Shown here in pieces: positions 45,747-55,135 of a DNA stretch of 64,000 bases. The position numbers and the translations under genes were made by a program. This DNA is from Methylobacter sp. (lineage in GTDB: Bacteria; Pseudomonadota; Gammaproteobacteria; Methylococcales; Methylomonadaceae). The number at the start of each line of letters is the position of its first letter. The stretch's first letter is position 1. Where the stretch lies: positions 37,949 to 101,948 of the forward strand of contig JAPLRU010000044.1 in NCBI GenBank assembly GCA_026399025.1, read 5' to 3'. The notes beneath the pieces were generated by a model, which was not told the DNA's origin, made no database searches, and saw nothing but the letters and a program-made list of their open reading frames with translations.

Positions 45747-46055
45747 TCAAAGTAGCTTAATCAGCGCGGCAATGACGGCGATTTGTCCGAGCGCGAGGCC
45801 AATACCCCACTTAACCAGTTTGTTTTCAAGCTCAAGAAAGCGGGAGTCTAAGCGCAATTCCATTTCTCTCAGCCGGTTATCCAGGGATTGGTTGGTGACG
45901 AAATGGTCAAGGTCATACTCTATACGTGCCTGTTCAAGGGTAGATGCGACTGCCGCTTTCTGGAGTTTAGTGATGGTTTCGGCCTGCTGCTCGCTAAAGC
46001 CCGCATTCTTCAGTTCGTTAAAAAACTCGTGCGTATCAAATGTGATGGTGGACAT
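45747..46055 (-). CDS. DUF1640-like coiled-coil membrane protein
   Basis: This 102-residue protein has FDTHEFFNELKNAGFSEQQA at the N-terminus, a coiled coil (about 30-80) and a C-terminal membrane helix (IGLALGQIAVIAALIKLL). This is the pattern of DUF1640/CCDC90-like proteins, which in mitochondria are linked to the calcium uniporter; bacterial roles are unknown. A GGGAAAAGA stretch precedes the start. Confidence 0.7.
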   Translation of the reverse strand: MSTITFDTHEFFNELKNAGFSEQQAETITKLQKAAVASTLEQARIEYDLDHFVTNQSLDNRLREMELRLDSRFLELENKLVKWGIGLALGQIAVIAALIKLL

Positions 46056-46165
46056 GATCTTTTCCCCTGTTTTAAATACGCGCAGTCTACCATTCTTGAC
46101 AGGGGCCGGGAACGGGGGGCTATGCCGGAAAAATGTCGGGTTACGCTAGCGCTAACCCGACCGAG

Positions 46166-47215
46166 CTAACGATAGTGGCCCAGCCGGTTCGACAAATAGC
46201 TTATCAGTTGGTCTTTTCCCTTTGGAATATGCGGATAAAGACCGAAATAGGCGTAGGTTTGGAAAATATCGGTGATATGCTCCAGGCTGAAGGCTTCGTT
46301 GAGTTGGTTATAGTGTTCGCTGCTGTCGTGTTCGAAGTCTTTTAACAGAACATTTTTTATTTTCTTGAAGTCGTAATCCACTTTGTCGAGCGCTTTTCTC
46401 AGTTCCGCGTCACTGCAGTTATCTCTATCCTGCAAATGCAGGTAACCGGCAACAGAGGAGCGGGTGACTTTTCGTTGGCTTTGTTTTAAGTCAAAACAGG
46501 CTTTGATTGTTGCCAGTTCGCGCGGCTTGAGTTTTAAGCCGGTGTCGAACAGTGCTTCAATTTTGCTTACATCGGTTTTTTCAGCGGTTAAGTGGGGCAA
46601 AAAAGGGCTGTTTTCCGGACAACTTATTTTCTTGCGGAAATCCTCCAAAAAAATGTCGAAAAACAGCGCGAATAGTTGCTTCTCGCGACTGCGGAAGGTT
46701 TGTCCGTTATCGCGCGCCATGCAGCTATACGCGACATAATAGCCCTGAGTAAGCGGCGATTGGTAAAACTGATGCCGTTCAATCAATCCGGCGGTCATAA
46801 CAACATCGCTGACGTTTACAAGGTCGGTATAAAACCTGTGAATAACGCTCTGAGTGTCCCGTGCGTCGTCCGTTTCATAAAAACTAATCGCTTCAACGGG
46901 GTCGCCGTCAATAATTTTGCCTATCATGTTTGCTGCTGTACGCTTGGCGAAATCGATGTGGCTGAGCATTCCGTAAAATAAACCTTGCGTTCGCCCCATC
47001 AGCGGCGTGGCGACCGACAACGGAATGGTGGCCGGACGTATATTTTGCGGGTCTTCGTGTTCGGCTTTTGCAATGCTGATACCGATTTCTTTGCAAGGAA
47101 TATATTCTCTGATCAGTGTCAAGGTGTCGTAAACGAGGGCGTAACCTGAGTCGCAGGAAAGTTTTTTATAGCGTTGGTGAAAATCTCGGATAAGGGTGAT
47201 GTCGTTATTTTGCAT
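46166..47215 (-). CDS. Protein of unknown function
   Basis: A 349-residue soluble protein with no signal peptide or membrane helix. Residues 20-195 have alternating sheet and helix pattern that might be a GAF-like sensory fold (IPCKEIGISIAKAEHE is one strand-helix unit); the C-terminal half is charged and helical, with KLKPRELATIKACFDLKQSQ possibly part of a helix-turn-helix. I recognise no family. It is monocistronic, with about 110 bases to the DUF1640 gene. The 47216-47554 gap holds no convincing gene. Confidence 0.6.
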   Translation of the reverse strand: MQNNDITLIRDFHQRYKKLSCDSGYALVYDTLTLIREYIPCKEIGISIAKAEHEDPQNIRPATIPLSVATPLMGRTQGLFYGMLSHIDFAKRTAANMIGKIIDGDPVEAISFYETDDARDTQSVIHRFYTDLVNVSDVVMTAGLIERHQFYQSPLTQGYYVAYSCMARDNGQTFRSREKQLFALFFDIFLEDFRKKISCPENSPFLPHLTAEKTDVSKIEALFDTGLKLKPRELATIKACFDLKQSQRKVTRSSVAGYLHLQDRDNCSDAELRKALDKVDYDFKKIKNVLLKDFEHDSSEHYNQLNEAFSLEHITDIFQTYAYFGLYPHIPKGKDQLISYLSNRLGHYR

Positions 47216-47554
47216 GGCTTTTTATAGTTCGGGTAAGTGCGGAGGGCTAACATTAAAACACTGATGATCTTGTTTGAGGCGAATTATTTATTCTGATCCT
47301 TTTTATTTCGTCTTACGCGTTTTCTCTCCGTCTTTTTTTGCCGGCGAATCGTGTGGCTTTTTGATCATGGACGGGTTTTCAGGCTTATTCTACCGATGGT
47401 TATGACGCTCAGGATGTTGAACGCTTTATTCTACAAAGCAAGGCTGTATGTGCTAAACCGCACAGACTACCTGAAGCGTCAGGGCTTATATAGAAGATGC
47501 CAAAACACTAAGCAATCGTTTTTCCTTGAAATCCATTCTTAGAGGAGCCTTGAC

Positions 47555-47911
47555 ATGTATAAATTAGCTGCGGGATTTATTTTAATGATGGCCTTACCGA
47601 TGGTGGGTAAAGCCCAAGCGCCGAGCGACGTTCCGACCCCGTCCTCTGAAACGTTGCCGGACAAGAATACCGACGCCGCCAACACGCAAAACGATGCGTT
47701 CGCTATTTGCTTGCGCGCGACTCAGCGCTTCGAACAACAGGAAAGGGCTAAAGGGAACAAAAAACCTGCGGAAGCGCCTATATCCGCCTCATGCAAAACG
47801 GAACTGAAACCGGCGTCGTACTGGCTTTGCATGGAAAAAGAAGCCAATGCGGAAGTTGATTTTAATACTGCCCATTGGCGCTGTGCGAAACAAACTAATA
47901 TATTGAAGTAA
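47555..47911 (+). CDS. Small secreted protein of unknown function
   Basis: This 118-residue protein has a signal peptide (residues 1-20, MALPMVGKAQA), a Pro/Thr-rich linker and four Cys in the mature part (about 52, 79, 92 and 109) that could form two disulfides. A GAGGAG ribosome site lies before the ATG, and a terminator follows 17 bases after the stop. No family is recognised. Confidence 0.65.
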   Translation: MYKLAAGFILMMALPMVGKAQAPSDVPTPSSETLPDKNTDAANTQNDAFAICLRATQRFEQQERAKGNKKPAEAPISASCKTELKPASYWLCMEKEANAEVDFNTAHWRCAKQTNILK

Positions 47912-47927
47912 CGGTGCTTCGAACACG

Positions 47928-47962
47928 ATCCCCGCTCGGATTTTCCTAAGTGGGGATTTTTT
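47928..47962 (+). terminator. Rho-independent terminator
   Basis: ATCCCC pairs with GGGGAT, with an inner GGATTTTCC palindrome in the loop, followed by six T residues. It is directly downstream of the small secreted protein gene. The rest of 47963-48324 has no gene I can support. Confidence 0.75.
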
Positions 47963-48324
47963 ATATCCGATGATAGTGTCGATTGGCGGTTTCGCCCCGG
48001 CGTGAAACCGTATTCATTTTCCTGCAAACCAAAAGAGGCGTCCAGTCGGTTTCCGAGACCCGGAAGAGACGTTCAATAGCCTGATGCTTTAAGAACAGGC
48101 ATAAAATAACTAAGGCAACCGAAACGCCGACTCCTTGGGTATCCCGCTTCTCTCATGTAAACTTGCTCAAGTTAAATCATGCGCGTTCTTTAGTTGGCCC
48201 ATCCTTCGCCGTATCGGATTGTTGCGCTTTCCTTATTCAGCGTCTAGCATTGCGCATTTTTATGACGGTTCCAGTTGCCCGACCAGCGTTAAACGTAAAT
48301 TACCCATTAAAGAGAGATACTTAT

Positions 48325-48864
48325 ATGCAAGCATTAAAAAAACAATTAAAACAGAACCTGGCTTTGATTTTTTTCGGCACTCTGCTTTCCGCTTATCATC
48401 CTGCAATGGCAAAAACAGACCTTGAGGCTCAACAAAGTTATCTTAAAGCGCGTGTAATGAGCCACCAGCAAGAAACGGATCACTCAGCCCATGTAGCTCC
48501 TATCGATAAAAGCCAGGATTTTCATGGCGTTTTTTACGGCTTTATTCCTTGCAACGATTGCAATGGGATTAAAACGACATTGTCTTTAAAACAAAATAAC
48601 AATTATCTGTTGGTAACCCAGCCCGCAAGAGAAGCGTCAAGGGAGTTTTATGAAAAAGGAAAATACACCTGGGATGATGAAAAGCAAACTGTTGTTTTAA
48701 CACCGCATAAGGAGGAAGCGGCCCCGCGGCAATACTATATTGAAAACGAAGGAACGCTGATTCAACTTAACAGCGATGGCGGCAGGATGCCCCGCGAGCT
48801 GACGGATAGCTATACCTTACGCAGAAGCGACACGGTGAAATCACGTGAGGTACATATTCACTAA
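48325..48864 (+). CDS. NlpE-like copper-resistance/envelope-stress protein
   Basis: A 179-residue exported protein. The signal peptide is residues 1-29 (YHPAMA cleavage), without a lipobox. The NlpE N-terminal-like domain starts at FHGVFYGFIPCNDCNGIKTT (CxxC near residues 71-74) and continues LSLKQNNNYLLV. The ATG at 48325 has an AGAGAG site and gives a sensible signal peptide; a longer frame upstream does not. NlpE in E. coli senses surface contact and lipoprotein stress; the metal link is via the CxxC motif. Confidence 0.72.
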   Translation: MQALKKQLKQNLALIFFGTLLSAYHPAMAKTDLEAQQSYLKARVMSHQQETDHSAHVAPIDKSQDFHGVFYGFIPCNDCNGIKTTLSLKQNNNYLLVTQPAREASREFYEKGKYTWDDEKQTVVLTPHKEEAAPRQYYIENEGTLIQLNSDGGRMPRELTDSYTLRRSDTVKSREVHIH

Positions 48865-48989
48865 CAGGGATAGTCTCCGGTTTTCTCGTTTTCACGCGGC
48901 GCGCTATTTCCAAGTAGCTCGTCATCCCCGCCGGGAAGCGGGTATCCAAGGCCATGGATGGCAAGCTGTATCCAGTTCCCCTGATAACC

Positions 48990-49979
48990 ATGAATACGAA
49001 TCTCACGCCTTTTTCAGCCCTGACCCCCGATATTATTTTAAACGCGCTCGATACTATCGGCCTGCATAGCGACGGCCGCTTGCTGGCGCTCAATAGTTAT
49101 GAAAACCGCGTCTACCAGATCGGCTTGACTGACGCCTCGTTTATAGTCACCAAATTCTACAGGCCCGAACGTTGGACATCCGCCGCGATTATTGAAGAAC
49201 ATGCTTTCGTCCGGGAATTGTTTGACGCTGAAATTCCTGTGGTGCCGGCACTGTCGTTTGGCGAAAATCAGACCTTAATCCACGCCGACGGTTTCCGCTT
49301 TTCGGTGTTTCCAAGACAAGGCGGCCGTGTGCCTGAACTTGAAGGCCGCGAAAAACTGGAATGGATGGGGCGATTTATCGCCCGCCTTCATGCGGTCGGC
49401 GCGCTCAAGCCGTTTAAACAACGCCCTACTCTTGATATCGCCGGTTTTGGCGATGAGCCGAGAAGCTATCTGCTGGCCAATAATTTTATCCCCGCCGATC
49501 TGGTCGAGGCTTACCGTAGCGTGACTGAATATGCGCTGGAGGGTGTGAGGCGTTGCTTTGAACGTGCCGGTAAGGTGAAAACCTTGCGTTTGCACGGTGA
49601 CTGTTATCCCGGCAATATTTTATGGACCGACGACGGCCCGCATTTTGTCGATTTCGATGACAGCCGGATGGGGCCTGCGATACAGGATTTGTGGATGTTG
49701 CTGTCCGGGGATCGCGCCGAAATGACCGTGCAATTAAATCATCTGCTGACCGGCTATCGGACTTTTTATGATTTCGATACGCGGGAGTTGCATCTCATAG
49801 AAGCTTTGCGCACTTTGCGTTTAATTCATTATTCGGCCTGGATTGCACGGCGCTGGGATGATCCGGCGTTTCCGATGGCCTTCCCGTGGTTCGATACGCC
49901 GCGTTATTGGCAGGACCGGATTATTGAATTGCGCGAGCAGATCTCGTTGATGGATGAAGGGCCGCTTGAATTGGCTTAA
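48990..49979 (+). CDS. srkA: Stress response kinase A (SrkA/YihE)
   Basis: This 329-residue aminoglycoside-phosphotransferase-fold Ser/Thr kinase has LNSYENRVYQIGLTDASFIV near residues 34-53, the catalytic LRLHGDCYPGNILW near 204-217 (Asp as base) and the metal-binding VDFDDSRMGPAIQDLWM. It matches SrkA in length. SrkA counteracts toxin-linked death in E. coli. A copy of the common GTCATCCCCGC/GCGGG palindromic repeat lies directly upstream (48920-48950). Confidence 0.88.
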   Translation: MNTNLTPFSALTPDIILNALDTIGLHSDGRLLALNSYENRVYQIGLTDASFIVTKFYRPERWTSAAIIEEHAFVRELFDAEIPVVPALSFGENQTLIHADGFRFSVFPRQGGRVPELEGREKLEWMGRFIARLHAVGALKPFKQRPTLDIAGFGDEPRSYLLANNFIPADLVEAYRSVTEYALEGVRRCFERAGKVKTLRLHGDCYPGNILWTDDGPHFVDFDDSRMGPAIQDLWMLLSGDRAEMTVQLNHLLTGYRTFYDFDTRELHLIEALRTLRLIHYSAWIARRWDDPAFPMAFPWFDTPRYWQDRIIELREQISLMDEGPLELA

Positions 49980-50012
49980 AGCAATTCGCGGAGCAGACTA
50001 TTAAAGTTTTTA

Positions 50013-50077
50013 TTCACCACGAAGACACGAAGGACACGAAGTTTTATTCTCTGTGTCCTTCGTGTCTTCGTGGTGAA
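50013..50077. repeat. Dispersed hairpin repeat R2, copy 2
   Basis: TTCACCACGAAGACACGAAG at the left and CTTCGTGTCTTCGTGGTGAA at the right form a near-perfect hairpin with an inner TTTTATTCTC loop. It lies in the convergent gap between srkA and rnhB, where it could serve as a bidirectional terminator. Copies: 12455-12521 and 60591-60646. Confidence 0.85.
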
Positions 50078-50107
50078 TTATTTTAAATATCCGATGACAA
50101 CGCACTA

Positions 50108-50716
50108 TTAAAGGCCCCGCCGTATCAGCATGGTTTTTACCGGATTGAATGTCCTTCTGTGTACCTCTAAAACACCGTATTGCTCGATTTCGGCCAGATG
50201 CTGTTTGGTGCCATAGCCCTTATGCAGATGAAACGAAAACTCCGGGTAGCGTTGATGATAGTCAACCATCAGTTTATCCCGCTCGACTTTTGCTAATATT
50301 GAGGCGGCGCTGATTGCCTGCACTTTACTGTCGCCTTTCACGATAGCTTGAGCAGACATCGGCAAATCCGGCAAACGGTTGCCGTCGACTAAAACGTGAT
50401 CCGGCCGGAGATGCAAGCCGTTTACCGCTCTTTGCATGGCCAATAACGTGGCTTGAAGGATGTTGAGCCGGTCAATCTCTTCAACGCCGGCCGCTGCAAT
50501 CGACCAGCTTAAGGCGGCTTCTTTGATGATCGGATAAAGACTATCCCGCTTGCTTTCGCTCAGGATCTTGGAGTCGGCCAGCCCGGCTATCGGCCGCAGG
50601 GGATTTAAGATAACGGCTGCCGCGAAGACCGGGCCTGCAAGCGGTCCGCGGCCCGCTTCGTCAACGCCTGCAACAACAAAACCTTCAGGGATTTTTATTG
50701 AAAACTCATCATCCAT
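50108..50716 (-). CDS. rnhB: Ribonuclease HII
   Basis: A 202-residue enzyme with [20 protein letters not shown] (catalytic Asp/Glu), [20 protein letters not shown] and [10 protein letters not shown], the full RNase HII set. It removes RNA from RNA-DNA hybrids. It is the last gene of the lipid A/envelope block; lpxB, usually between lpxA and rnhB, is missing. Confidence 0.95.
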   Translation of the reverse strand: MDDEFSIKIPEGFVVAGVDEAGRGPLAGPVFAAAVILNPLRPIAGLADSKILSESKRDSLYPIIKEAALSWSIAAAGVEEIDRLNILQATLLAMQRAVNGLHLRPDHVLVDGNRLPDLPMSAQAIVKGDSKVQAISAASILAKVERDKLMVDYHQRYPEFSFHLHKGYGTKQHLAEIEQYGVLEVHRRTFNPVKTMLIRRGL

Positions 50717-50761
50717 AATAGCTTCTATTGCAGAAATGCTTTAATCGCACCGGGGCCGCAG

Positions 50762-51532
50762 TTAACGCAAGATACCCCGATTCACATTACGCAAAAAACT
50801 GACCATATCCGATAACTCCTTACTGTCCCCGGCCAAATCTTCCATTTTGTCGATAGCATCTTCCAAGCGCAGATTGGTTTTGTAAATCATCTTGTAAGCT
50901 TTTCTGATTAAGCGGATGTCTTCGGGAGAGATGCCGTTACGTTCCATGCCGACTGAATTAATGCCATGCGGCCGCGTGGGTTTGCCGCCGACCATAACAA
51001 AAGGAGGAATATCTTGGGTAATCGCGCTGCCCATCGCCGCAAAACTGTATTGCCCTATCTGGGTAAACTGATGCACTAAGGTGAATCCGCCCAGAATGGC
51101 GTGGCTGTGTAAATGCACATGCCCGGCTAATGACGCGCCGTTTGCCATGATGACGTGGTTGCCGATCACGCAATCATGGGCCACATGAGTGTAAGCCATA
51201 AACAGGTTATCGTTGCCTATCTTGGTCACGCTTTTATCCTGCTTGGTGCCCCGATGCAGGGAGGTATACTCGCGTATCGTATTTCTATCGCCGATTTCCA
51301 GCCGGGTTATTTCGTCCGCATACTTCTTGTCCTGAGGATCCTCGCCGACCGACGAGAATTGATAAATACGATTGTCCCGGCCTATGGTTGTCGGCCCCTT
51401 GATAACTACATGAGACGCTATCCGGGTGCCGGAACCCACTTTTACCCCCGCCCCTATGACCGAAAAAGGACCGACCGATACATCATCGGCCAGCTCCGCG
51501 TCGCTATCGACTATCGCTGTTGGATGAATCAA
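50762..51532 (-). CDS. lpxA: UDP-N-acetylglucosamine O-acyltransferase
   Basis: This 256-residue left-handed beta-helix protein has hexapeptide repeats from IHPTAIVDSDAELADDVSVG onward, the catalytic His region AYTHVAHDCVIGNHVIMANG and the C-terminal GMERNGISPEDIRLIRKAYK. The TTG at 51532, 2 bases after the fabZ stop, gives the normal N-terminus; an ATG at 51556 inside fabZ is an alternative. It acylates UDP-GlcNAc in the first step of lipid A synthesis. Confidence 0.93.
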   Translation of the reverse strand: MIHPTAIVDSDAELADDVSVGPFSVIGAGVKVGSGTRIASHVVIKGPTTIGRDNRIYQFSSVGEDPQDKKYADEITRLEIGDRNTIREYTSLHRGTKQDKSVTKIGNDNLFMAYTHVAHDCVIGNHVIMANGASLAGHVHLHSHAILGGFTLVHQFTQIGQYSFAAMGSAITQDIPPFVMVGGKPTRPHGINSVGMERNGISPEDIRLIRKAYKMIYKTNLRLEDAIDKMEDLAGDSKELSDMVSFLRNVNRGILR

Positions 51533-51534
51533 AA

Positions 51535-51978
51535 TTAATTTACCACGGCCGCACATCGGATTTCCGCACTCGCAACGAACTCGCCGTCAACTTCCGCACG
51601 ACATTCAAATGCCCAGATATTACGCTTGCTCTTCAGGAATTTTGCTTCCAGCATCAATTGGTCGCCGGGCACGACGGGCCTTTTAAACTTGGCTTTATCG
51701 ATGCCGACCAGATAGTAAATCATCCCGGCCAATTCATCGCCTGCGGTTTCCGATGCCAACAATCCGGTAGATTGAGCCAAGGCTTCCAAAATCAGCACAC
51801 CCGGCATAATGGGTTTTTGCGGAAAATGTCCTTGGAAAAACGGTTCGTTATAAGTCACATTTTTCACGCCCAGCAATCTAACGCCGGGTTCGCACTCAAT
51901 CACTTTATCGACCAATAAAAAAGGGTAACGATGCGGTAGGAATTCTTGTATTTGTAAAATATCTAGCGTAATGGACAT
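51535..51978 (-). CDS. fabZ: 3-hydroxyacyl-ACP dehydratase FabZ
   Basis: A 147-residue hot-dog enzyme with [15 protein letters not shown], the active-site [20 protein letters not shown] and the [14 protein letters not shown] end. Normal length. It dehydrates hydroxyacyl-ACP in fatty acid synthesis, and shares the hydroxyacyl-ACP pool with LpxA next door. The lpxD that usually precedes it is absent here. Confidence 0.94.
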   Translation of the reverse strand: MSITLDILQIQEFLPHRYPFLLVDKVIECEPGVRLLGVKNVTYNEPFFQGHFPQKPIMPGVLILEALAQSTGLLASETAGDELAGMIYYLVGIDKAKFKRPVVPGDQLMLEAKFLKSKRNIWAFECRAEVDGEFVASAEIRCAAVVN

Positions 51979-52038
51979 ATCTGAGGATGCTTTTTATGAA
52001 GTTAATAACGATGCGATTAAAGACAAAAAACCTGCTGA

Positions 52039-52539
52039 TTATTCAGGCATGGTTGACAGTTTTTGTTGAACTTGACTGGTCACGTCAATTTTATCGCTGG
52101 CGTAAATAACGCCGTCAGTCAGCAATAAATCGAAGTTTTGCGCTTTGGCTATTTCTCGAATGGCTTCAACGATGCGGCGCTGCAATTTACCCAACTCTTC
52201 ATTACGACGCACATTAAAATCTTCGCTAAACTCCTGCTGGGCTCTTTTTGCATCTCTCTTTTTATTTAAAATATCTTTTTCCAAATTGAGTCGGGCCGAC
52301 TCTCCCATTACCGCGGCATCTTTGGCCATTCGATCATCCATATTTTGGATTTCTTTTTGTTGGGCGACTAATTGTTTATCGCGCGGCGAAAACTCTTGTT
52401 CCAGGCGTTTTTTGGCTTTTTCCGCCTGCGGTGCTTTTTCAAGAACGGCTGGTATATTGACAAAGCCAATTTTTAAATCAGCATAGCTCACATTCGCAGC
52501 AAGCAACAATCCTAAAAATAAAGCGATTTTCGTTTTCAT
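52039..52539 (-). CDS. skp: Periplasmic chaperone Skp/OmpH
   Basis: This 166-residue protein has a signal peptide (residues 1-20, ANVSYA), then LKIGFVNIPAVLEKAPQAEK, a long coiled coil of the jellyfish-like tentacles and a C-terminal strand KAQNFDLLLTDGVIYAS. It carries unfolded outer-membrane proteins to BamA, encoded just upstream. Confidence 0.92.
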   Translation of the reverse strand: MKTKIALFLGLLLAANVSYADLKIGFVNIPAVLEKAPQAEKAKKRLEQEFSPRDKQLVAQQKEIQNMDDRMAKDAAVMGESARLNLEKDILNKKRDAKRAQQEFSEDFNVRRNEELGKLQRRIVEAIREIAKAQNFDLLLTDGVIYASDKIDVTSQVQQKLSTMPE

Positions 52540-52646
52540 CGTTAAACTGATCTCTAGTGAAATTAAATAATTTATGACAATCTTGTTAAATTATAGCTGT
52601 AGCGATTACCCGCCGGTAGCCTTTACCGCAATATGCACAACTTCTT

Positions 52647-55031
52647 CTAAAAATTTTGCCCGAAGTTGAATTGGAATATCTGTTTTTGGTCCCCGGTAGT
52701 AGTGCCGTTCGCTAACGTTGACGAAGCCGTAGCATTCAATGGTAATGCGGCACTAACGGATAAAGCCCCGAACGGCGACAACCATTCGCCTGAAACCCCG
52801 ACGGAATATTTCAGATTGTTCGTTTTAAAACCGTTATTAATCGAGCCTGCATCTAAAAAGGTGCCTAACCTGACTGATTTTGTCTCCGGCATAAAAGGCA
52901 CCGGAAAAAACATCTCGGCATTGCCGATAATTTTACTGGAACCGCCAAACGGATAGCCATTCGAATCCCTAGGCCCTACGGTATTATTCCTAAAGCCGCG
53001 TATAGAGCCGGTACCGCCGCCGAAATAATTTTCGAAGAAAGGCAAGGTATTGGTATCCCCATAGCCGTCCCCGTAACCCACTTCGCCCTGCAACCTAAAC
53101 GTAAAATCTCTAGCCAACGGCAAATAAAGCTGCTGTTTATAACCGATTTTGTAATATTCCAAGTCGCTACCGGGAACTGTCGCCAATGCGGAAAAACGCT
53201 GTTGTCCGCCCTTGTTCGGAAAGATTGCCCGGTTAAGCGTATCGTGAGTCCAACCTATTGCCGGCGACAGCGTTAAAAAGGTATCGCCGGTCGCTTTAAT
53301 GACGGGCCGGCTATTGGCACCACCGGCAACATAGCTGTTGGCAAGATTGGCGCAAGAATCGATACCGTTATTGCCGTAAATAAAATCGCAAATTTCATTG
53401 GATGAATAATCCGTAGTACTCAGCTCGGTGCGTTTTGCATCGATATCGAAACGTAAACTGTCGAACTCATTCAACGGAATACCGAAGTTCAAGCCTGCGT
53501 TCATCACGTTGGTCGAGTAATTGGCAATATTTACTTGTCCGGCATTTCGTTTGGTATAGCCCAAGTTATAACCTTGACTGACACCGTCGACGGTGAAGTA
53601 AGGATTAAAAAAACCAAACTGATAGCTTGTCATGTAGGTACTGTTGTTAAACGCAACATTGACTCGCTTGCCCGAACCGAACACGTTATCTTGGGCAATA
53701 TTGGCGTTCAACACGATCCCTTGCGTTTGCGAAAAGCCGATACCGGCCGACAAATTGCCGGAAGGTTTTTCCACCACCGTATAGTTAACATCGATCTGGT
53801 CGGCAGCACCCGCAACCGGCGGGGTTTCGACATTCACTTCCTCGAAATAGCCCAAACGTTCAAGACGCGTTTTGGAACGTTCGATTTTTGAGCTTGAAGC
53901 CCAACTGGACTCCATTTGGCGCATTTCCCGGCGCAATACCTCATCACGGGTTTTGTTGTTGCCTTTCATATTAATGCGTCTGACATAAACCCGTTTGCCC
54001 GGATCGACAAAAAAAGTCATATCGACTGTTTTGTTGGCTTCATTGATTTCCGGCACCATATTCACGTTGGCAAACGCGTAACCGTCATCGCCTAAGCGGT
54101 CGGAAATGGCTTTAGAGGTCTCGGTCGCGCTTTTTCGGGAAAAAACTTCTCCCGGACCGACTTTGACCAGCTTGATAAGTTCCGGCGGAGCAACCACCAG
54201 GTTGCCGGCCAGTTTGACTTTTTCCAGCTTATAAACATCGCCTTCCTTGACGTTGATGGTGACGTAAATATCTTTTTTATCCGGCGTGATGGCGACCTGC
54301 GTAGACTCAATATTAAAGTTGATATAACCGCGATCCAGGTAGTAGGAACGCAAGGATTCCAAATCGGCCTGTAACTTTTGTTTGGAGTACTGATCGTCCT
54401 TGGTATAAAACGACAACAGATTGGAGGTGCTTAATTCAAGATGGCGTAACAACGTTTTATCGTCGAAAACAGTATTGCCGACGATATTGATTTGCTTGAT
54501 TTTGGCGACCCGGCCTTCGGAAATCTTGATATGGATGCCCACCCGGTTACGGGTCAGATTGGAGACATCGGTGGTAATCTTTAAGCCGTATTTACCGTGA
54601 CTGAAATATTGACGACTTAATTCCTGCTCGACTTTATCCAACACTTGCTGATCGAAAACCTTGCCTTCAGCCAAACCGATTTTCTTTAAGGCTTTGGTTA
54701 AGTCGTCTTTGCTTAAGTCTTTGTTGCCTTCAAAAATGATTTTTGCGATCGAAGGCCGTTCCACCACCCTGACAATCAGTACCGAATCGTCTCTTTCCAA
54801 GGAAATATCCTTAAAAAAACCGGTTTTGAACAGCGCCTTGATGGCCGGACCGGCATTGTCCAAGGAAAACCGTTCCCCCACGTTAACGGGCAGATAGTTA
54901 TAAACCGTGCCTACCGAAATGCGTTGCAGGCCTTTAACTTGAATATCCCTGACAACAAACTCTTCATCGCCTTTAACCGCTTGGGAAACAAGTAGAAACA
55001 GCAATAATAAGCGAGAAAAATTATTTAATTT
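52647..55031 (-). CDS. bamA: Outer-membrane protein assembly factor BamA
   Basis: A 794-residue protein with a signal peptide (residues 1-22), five POTRA domains (first starts FVVRDIQVKGLQRISVGTVY; later YVRRINMKGNNKTRDEVLRR) and a C-terminal barrel with the GGTGSIRGFRNNTVGPRD loop (VRGF/Y-type motif) and terminal QFNFGQNF. The start at residue MKLNN excludes 12 unlikely residues. It inserts beta-barrel proteins into the outer membrane. Confidence 0.95.
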   Translation of the reverse strand, partial: KLNNFSRLLLLFLLVSQAVKGDEEFVVRDIQVKGLQRISVGTVYNYLPVNVGERFSLDNAGPAIKALFKTGFFKDISLERDDSVLIVRVVERPSIAKIIFEGNKDLSKDDLTKALKKIGLAEGKVFDQQVLDKVEQELSRQYFSHGKYGLKITTDVSNLTRNRVGIHIKISEGRVAKIKQINIVGNTVFDDKTLLRHLELSTSNLLSFYTKDDQYSKQKLQADLESLRSYYLDRGYINFNIESTQVAITPDKKDIYVTINVKEGDVYKLEKVKLAGNLVVAPPELIKLVKVGPGEVFSRKSATETSKAISDRLGDDGYAFANVNMVPEINEANKTVDMTFFVDPGKRVYVRRINMKGNNKTRDEVLRREMRQMESSWASSSKIERSKTRLERLGYFEEVNVETPPVAGAADQIDVNYTVVEKPSGNLSAGIGFSQTQGIVLNANIAQDNVFGSGKRVNVAFNNSTYMTSYQFGFFNPYFTVDGVSQGYNLGYTKRNAGQVNIANYSTNVMNAGLNFGIPLNEFDSLRFDIDAKRTELSTTDYSSNEICDFIYGNNGIDSCANLANSYVAGGANSRPVIKATGDTFLTLSPAIGWTHDTLNRAIFPNKGGQQRFSALATVPGSDLEYYKIGYKQQLYLPLARDFTFRLQGEVGYGDGYGDTNTLPFFENYFGGGTGSIRGFRNNTVGPRDSNGYPFGGSSKIIGNAEMFFPVPFMPETKSVRLGTFLDAGSINNGFKTNNLKYSVGVSGEWLSPFGALSVSAALPLNATASSTLANGTTTGDQKQIFQFNFGQNF

Positions 55032-55135
55032 CATGTAGAAGTCTAAGGATGAAACAAGGTTGTCCAATGTTAAAAATTGCCGGATTATAGCACAGTAAAT
55101 ATTTAAACAAGCTTAAGCTCTACCGATAGGAAAAC

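Noticed and set aside
47351..47542. Plus-strand open frame before the small secreted protein
   Set aside because: No ribosome site or similarity; position and composition fit a promoter region.
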